DNA from: Saprospiraceae bacterium | GTDB taxonomy: Bacteria > Bacteroidota > Bacteroidia > Chitinophagales > Saprospiraceae | Length of the DNA: 34,504 nt | NCBI GenBank assembly: GCA_019634045.1 | Contig: JAHQWA010000415.1 | Span: forward strand, 1 to 34,504 | Reading direction: 5' to 3' | In this document: in pieces, positions 30,791 to 34,504 of the stretch | Numbering within the stretch: the first letter of the stretch is position 1 | Layout of the letters: each line of letters starts with the position of its first letter | The notes under the pieces: generated by a model | The model's database searches: none | The model's input: the letters and a program-made list of their open reading frames with translations, nothing else | Told to the model about the DNA's origin: nothing | Translations under genes and position numbers: made by a program

Positions 30791-33433
30791 ATGAGTTCTA
30801 TCAAGCAGTTTTTGGCGCTAGTCGCCCTACTACTACTCTGTCATTTCCCAAGCTTTTCACAGATCGATATTATCGTTCCGGAGCCCAGTGGTCGATCTCG
30901 ACAAGCTGAACCCATTACCTTGGGTGTTCCTTTTTCCCAGGGCTCCCTTAATAGTATTGATCACTTGGGTATTCAAGCCCCAAGTGGTGAGGATCTGGAT
31001 GCTCAATTTCGTGTCATGTCCAGATGGCGAGACGGTAGTATTCGCTGGGTAAAGTGTGATTTCCAAGCCAGTGTTTCAGCAAACACGGAGGTACGCTACG
31101 GATTGATTACCAACAGTAACTACAACACAGCAACCAATCTAATTGTAGACGAAAGTGGATCAGAAATAACGGTCAATACCGGTCCTCTTCGCTTTTCCGT
31201 CAGTAAAACTCAATACAACCTCATCAACGAAGCATTCCTAGATTTGAATGGTAACGGCAACTTTGAGGCTACTGAAGAAATCATTTCTAAAGGTAAATCC
31301 GAAGGCTGGGTGGCCACCCAAAGTAGCCAGGAATATCTTTCCAAACAAGCCTCCCCTACTCGAATCGAAATCGAGGAACAAGGTCCAATGAAGGTGGTGC
31401 TCAAAGTGGAAGGCAGGCACTATGATACACAAGGGAATTTCTTCCTCAAATACGAAACACGCATCTACGCCTACGCTGGAAAACCTTACCTGAAAGTCCG
31501 GCATACTTATGCCAATGGTACCTCCGTAAGTAGTTTGGGGGATTCTGGGTCGGCGGCCTTTGGCGTAACTGTAGAAGAATATCGATTGGGAATGGAGCTG
31601 AACCTTTCTGGTGATCTTTCCTACCAGATTGGCACCAATGGCCAGACGGTAGATGGGATATTCAATACCGGATTCCTGTCCCTTGTACAAAAGGATCGTC
31701 CTACCGTGACCACTCCTTTCCAATTCGAACTAAAGGAGCAAGGCAATTTATTAAGTGCTGGCACAAAAGCTGATGGCTGGGCTACACTTTCAGACAACAA
31801 ATGGGGCCTAACGGTTTCTTCCCGATTCTTCTGGGAGAAGTACCCTAAAGGTTTACAACTGTTCGCTGATGGTAGCATTCAACTACAAGCTGTACCCACA
31901 GAAGAGTTCCTTTGGGCAGCCATGGGTTCAGGAGATGAATACCTGTTTTACTTTCATCCGTCGGCCACGTCCTCAAGTGCTCAAGACTGGAGTCATACGC
32001 TCAGTAAATCTCCCTTGATTGGCCATGTAGATCCAGATCATTTGGTGGAAACCGAAGCTTTCTATGCCTTAGGTAGCTGTAATTCAAGTAGATGGACCAA
32101 CCTCAATACTTTCATCAATACCACTACTAATAACCACTTGAGTAACCGAGATGCCCTAGATCTTTATGGCAATTTGCACTTTGGTGATGTCCCACGCAAT
32201 CAATGGGAATTAGGAGATGATCGTGACCTATCAACTTGGGGCAACAACTATTATGATGCCATGCTAACCAGTGCTCGTCTATTCGCTCAGACAGGAGATC
32301 GACGCTTCTACAATGTCATGCTGCCCATGGCCTGGAACAACATGGAAACCCAATGCTTCCAAACTTATGACGAGAATGATTGGATGAATGGCTATAACCC
32401 ATCCTATTCCCTCAACCATCGAGCTACTGGTCACTATAACCAACACTATGGAGAAGGTATCTGGTACTATTACTACTTAACAGGGGATGAAAGAGCCCGG
32501 GAGATCGGTCTTAGGGCAGCCAAGAGTATTCGTGACTATCACCTCTGGGGTCTCAACAATCCCAATGCAAGACTAGCCTATCAGAATGCCTCGGCTTGTT
32601 TGGAGGCCTGGAAAGCAACCGGCGAACTATCCTTTCTGGAAACCTTCAAAACCTATGTGATCGACCGGATCCTAGCCACCCAAAACAGCTACGGCATGAT
32701 CGGTGGCTACAGTGCAGAGGGAGGGCTGGACTTTCCAGGAGAGCAGACTTTTATGATGGCACTATTCAGCGATTCAGTGTGGAAATACCTGAAGGAATTC
32801 CCGGAAGATGAAGCCATCAAAGATCAACTATTACTACTGGCCGACTTCGTAGATCAATATGCTCGAGTCAATCCGAATGAAGAGGCCTACTACAACTTCT
32901 GGTACTCCCCATCAGAACCCGGCCTTCCCCAATATTGGCTAGGTGGCACCTCAGATGACTATGTCTACTGGACCGGAAAGAGTCTAATCTCAGGATTATA
33001 TGCCTATGCCTATGATGTAAGTGGTGAGCAGAAGTATAAGACCATGGCGGAAAACACCATGGACTTCTTATACAATCAAGGTTTTGGCAATCAAGAGGGC
33101 AACTTTTCCTGGGGCAAAGCCGCTAGTGAAGCGATGAAGAATGTAATACACAGTGCCGCCATTCTGTGTCCTGGACAAACTACTCCGACTAAAGATATAA
33201 GCACCACATCTAAAACCCTAAAAGTATTTCCCAATCCAAGCCGGAAAACCTTACACCTTTCTCCCTCGATCGGCCTAGCCGATCAAAACTATCGGATCGT
33301 GAACATAAGAGGGCAGATTATCCAAAAAGGTCAGGTCCCTAGTTCACGATCCTTAGATATCACCCAACTTCCTACGGGTATCTATGCGATACAAGTAGGC
33401 CAAATGACAACTAAATTTTCTAAAACCCAATGA
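30791..33433 (+). CDS. T9SS-exported exo-rhamnogalacturonan-lyase-like protein (YetA/PcRGLX family)
   Basis: An 880-residue secreted protein with a signal peptide (1-24, ending FPSFSQ). The N-terminal RIFT-barrel-like domain reads EPITLGVPFSQGSLNSIDHL, then LDAQFRVMSRWRDGSIRWVKCDF, a pattern of the PcRGLX/YetA family that includes PL26 exo-rhamnogalacturonan lyases. A middle beta domain is followed by an alpha/alpha-toroid region (about 430-770) with YNQHYGEGIWYYYYLTGDERAREIGLRAAKSI. The last 85 residues (LKVFPNPSRKTLHLS onward, ending PTGIYAIQVGQMTTKFSKTQ) are a type A T9SS sorting domain. The likely role is degradation of pectin-like or other acidic polysaccharide at the surface. Lyase activity is not proven by a motif I can assign. 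Confidence 0.78.
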   Translation: MSSIKQFLALVALLLLCHFPSFSQIDIIVPEPSGRSRQAEPITLGVPFSQGSLNSIDHLGIQAPSGEDLDAQFRVMSRWRDGSIRWVKCDFQASVSANTEVRYGLITNSNYNTATNLIVDESGSEITVNTGPLRFSVSKTQYNLINEAFLDLNGNGNFEATEEIISKGKSEGWVATQSSQEYLSKQASPTRIEIEEQGPMKVVLKVEGRHYDTQGNFFLKYETRIYAYAGKPYLKVRHTYANGTSVSSLGDSGSAAFGVTVEEYRLGMELNLSGDLSYQIGTNGQTVDGIFNTGFLSLVQKDRPTVTTPFQFELKEQGNLLSAGTKADGWATLSDNKWGLTVSSRFFWEKYPKGLQLFADGSIQLQAVPTEEFLWAAMGSGDEYLFYFHPSATSSSAQDWSHTLSKSPLIGHVDPDHLVETEAFYALGSCNSSRWTNLNTFINTTTNNHLSNRDALDLYGNLHFGDVPRNQWELGDDRDLSTWGNNYYDAMLTSARLFAQTGDRRFYNVMLPMAWNNMETQCFQTYDENDWMNGYNPSYSLNHRATGHYNQHYGEGIWYYYYLTGDERAREIGLRAAKSIRDYHLWGLNNPNARLAYQNASACLEAWKATGELSFLETFKTYVIDRILATQNSYGMIGGYSAEGGLDFPGEQTFMMALFSDSVWKYLKEFPEDEAIKDQLLLLADFVDQYARVNPNEEAYYNFWYSPSEPGLPQYWLGGTSDDYVYWTGKSLISGLYAYAYDVSGEQKYKTMAENTMDFLYNQGFGNQEGNFSWGKAASEAMKNVIHSAAILCPGQTTPTKDISTTSKTLKVFPNPSRKTLHLSPSIGLADQNYRIVNIRGQIIQKGQVPSSRSLDITQLPTGIYAIQVGQMTTKFSKTQ

Positions 33434-33471
33434 TGACAAAGAATTTGCCATCATCACTAAAATCAACCAAC

Positions 33472-33651
33472 ATGAAAAAGTTCAGAAAATTCATGGCTGC
33501 CATGACAGTCGCTGCCACCCTTTGCTTACCAGGCTGCCCAGAATTGTGTGAAGGGATGAGCGGAGAAGAAGGAGAAGGCTGCGAAGACTGCAGCGGTCAA
33601 ATCATGGACGTACAAGACCAGGATCAGTTACTAGCTATTTTGGAAGAGTAA
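33472..33651 (+). CDS. small Cys-rich lipoprotein
   Basis: A 59-residue lipoprotein (start ATG 33472, MKKFRKFMAAMTVAATLCLPGC; lipobox LPGC). The mature part is tiny and acidic, with CPELCEG and GCEDCSG motifs giving four or five cysteines suited to disulfides or metal. An in-frame ATG at 33430 overlaps the upstream stop, but the Lys-rich start at 33472 begins the signal peptide properly. Its CPE-x-x-C opening resembles the second small lipoprotein at 33794, so the two are probably duplicated relatives. It lies 38 bases after the lyase-like gene and may share its transcript. Function unknown. Confidence 0.7.
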   Translation: MKKFRKFMAAMTVAATLCLPGCPELCEGMSGEEGEGCEDCSGQIMDVQDQDQLLAILEE

Positions 33652-33684
33652 ACTAGCTAATCCGTAACTGGTACTAGGCCAAAA

Positions 33685-33761
33685 AATGAGTGTTGCGAAA
33701 CGTCAGCGACCAATCCTTCTGCTTTTCAACCCCAATGTGCTTGCGTTTTGCGACGCTCATT
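33685..33761. repeat. imperfect inverted repeat between two small lipoprotein genes
   Basis: AATGAGTGTTGCGAAACG (33685-33702) and CGTTTTGCGACGCTCATT (33744-33761) are inverted copies matching at 15 of 18 positions, 41 bases apart. No T-run follows. It could be a transcript-end hairpin or a small dispersed palindromic element. Confidence 0.6.
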
Positions 33762-33793
33762 ACATCACCAATAATCAATGAAAATTATTCAAC

Positions 33794-33997
33794 ATGAAAA
33801 ACGCATCCTACCTAGTTCTAGTGGCCTTTGCCCTACTGATGATCACGACGGCTTCCAGCTGCCCGGAACAAACCGAATGCAAGACCTGTACCTACCAAAC
33901 GACAGATGGACAAACCTTTGAAAGGCAAGTATGTGGTGAGATGGAAAAAGCTGACTTCCTAGATGGGTACCAGGACTTCAACCCCAGTTGTCCTTAA
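33794..33997 (+). CDS. small Cys-rich lipoprotein
   Basis: A 67-residue lipoprotein with signal MKNASYLVLVAFALLMITTASSC and lipidated Cys23. The mature part (CPEQTECKTCTYQTTDGQTFERQVCGEMEKADFLDGY, ending NPSCP) has five cysteines counting the lipidated one. The CKTCTYQTTDGQ segment looks like a short beta-hairpin of a small periplasmic domain. The CPE opening and a Cys-x-x-Cys pair are shared with the lipoprotein at 33472. No enzymatic function can be assigned. Confidence 0.72.
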   Translation: MKNASYLVLVAFALLMITTASSCPEQTECKTCTYQTTDGQTFERQVCGEMEKADFLDGYQDFNPSCP

Positions 33998-34053
33998 TAG
34001 CTGTGTAAGTCTATCTGCCTGCTTAGAAAGAGAAATTAATTGGCTTACCATAT

Positions 34054-34104
34054 GAAGACTTCAAGGAATAGTATCAGACTAGCTCTTTGGAGTCTTCTGT
34101 TTTT
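34054..34104 (+). terminator. hairpin terminator after the second small lipoprotein gene
   Basis: GAAGACTTCAAGG (34054-34066) pairs with CTTTGGAGTCTTC (34085-34097) over 13 pairs, two of them G-U, with an 18-base loop. TGTTTTTG follows. It separates the lipoprotein gene from the convergent serine dehydratase gene. Confidence 0.65.
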
Positions 34105-34140
34105 GAAGTCTATCGCAACTATTTTGGAGAGCTTTACTTA

Positions 34141-34504
34141 CTAGCAGATTTTAAATCGACGAGCGGCAGTTGTTAAGGACTCTTCTCCTCCCTCAGCCCG
34201 CTCCAGCCTTTTCTCGATTTCTTGAGAGGTTTTGGTTATGGACAAGCCACCCAAAGCGGTGCAACGCAACTCATGAGCGATACTCTTTCCCACAGCATCC
34301 ATGGTATCAATAACTTCATCTAAAGGAATCAAAGCATCATATTGTGCTAAGGCCATATTGGCGCACGACAGCGCATTAGAAGCTGCCATCACATTGCGCC
34401 CCAGGCAAGGAGCCTCGACCCGGTTAGCGATGGGATCACAGATCATGCCCAAAGAGTTTTGCAGTGCCTGAGAAGCAGCAGATAAGGCTTGCTTCAAATC
34501 ACCC
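34141..34504 (-). CDS. sdaA: L-serine dehydratase (iron-sulfur type), C-terminal end, cut by the window edge
   Basis: The minus-strand frame is open to the right edge, so the gene starts beyond the window. The visible 120 or so residues match the alpha-chain C-terminus of Fe-S L-serine ammonia-lyase. LGMICDPIANRVEAPCLGRNVMAASNALSCANMALAQYDALIPLDEVIDTMDAVG is followed by ELRCTALGGLSITKTSQEIEKRL. The Cys residues in ICDP and APCLGRN are two of the three 4Fe-4S ligands. It converts L-serine to pyruvate and ammonia. It is unrelated to the catabolic island and converges with the lipoprotein gene. Confidence 0.88.
   Translation of the reverse strand, partial: GDLKQALSAASQALQNSLGMICDPIANRVEAPCLGRNVMAASNALSCANMALAQYDALIPLDEVIDTMDAVGKSIAHELRCTALGGLSITKTSQEIEKRLERAEGGEESLTTAARRFKIC

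Overview
The window looks like a chromosomal piece of a Bacteroidota bacterium, probably a Saprospiria/Lewinella-type organism. The reasons are a type IX secretion C-terminal sorting domain, a TonB-dependent receptor with a carboxypeptidase-like N-terminal domain, promoter-like sites of the TAnnTTTG type, few Shine-Dalgarno sequences, a small four-helix-bundle (S23/Avd-type) gene and a DUF2975/Xre pair. The lineage is inferred from gene families, not from any marker gene.

Layout. 3-2278: the end of a surface-type protein, an ECF sigma factor, and a protein that joins an inner-membrane helix to a beta-barrel-like domain. 2397-6286: a small membrane protein and winged-helix regulator pair, then a lipoprotein and a TonB-dependent receptor. 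Both halves are preceded by the same three-half-site motif. 6384-9170: an uncharacterised protein and a secreted PPC/beta-lactamase-fold serine hydrolase. 9352-23622: a long minus-strand block headed by a TetR regulator. In transcription order it holds a carboxyltransferase, a four-helix-bundle gene, a biotin carboxylase/BCCP subunit, a crotonase, a BKACE (DUF849) enzyme, a nitronate monooxygenase-like flavoprotein, two SDRs, an acyl-CoA dehydrogenase (ACAD)-SCP2 fusion, an exported alpha/beta hydrolase, a second ACAD and an unknown protein. 23791-28814: a divergent plus-strand block with an MBL hydrolase, an enoyl-CoA isomerase, a methyltransferase and a probable heteromeric ACAD pair. 28936-30336: a DUF2975/Xre/CPBP-protease cassette. 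30791-33997: a T9SS-exported exo-rhamnogalacturonan-lyase-like protein and two tiny Cys-rich lipoproteins. 34141-end: the C-terminus of L-serine dehydratase.

How it works together. The central 19 kb looks like a catabolic island for a branched or isoprenoid-like acyl-CoA. ACADs related to the isovaleryl/citronellyl-CoA type would desaturate the acyl-CoA. A biotin-dependent carboxylase of the methylcrotonyl/geranyl-CoA type would carboxylate it. A crotonase would hydrate it, and SDRs and an isomerase would process double bonds. No CoA ligase, thiolase or HMG-CoA lyase is present in the window, so the pathway is incomplete here; the BKACE may supply the C-C cleavage step. A perfect inverted repeat in the TetR/MBL intergenic region lies between plausible -33 and -7 elements and is the likely switch.

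The most unusual structure is a dispersed degenerate repeat (unit near ACAGATTTCAGAGG). It flanks the four-helix-bundle gene in inverted orientation inside the carboxylase operon, it runs into the start of the biotin carboxylase gene, and a short gene-less inverted pair of it sits 3 kb away.
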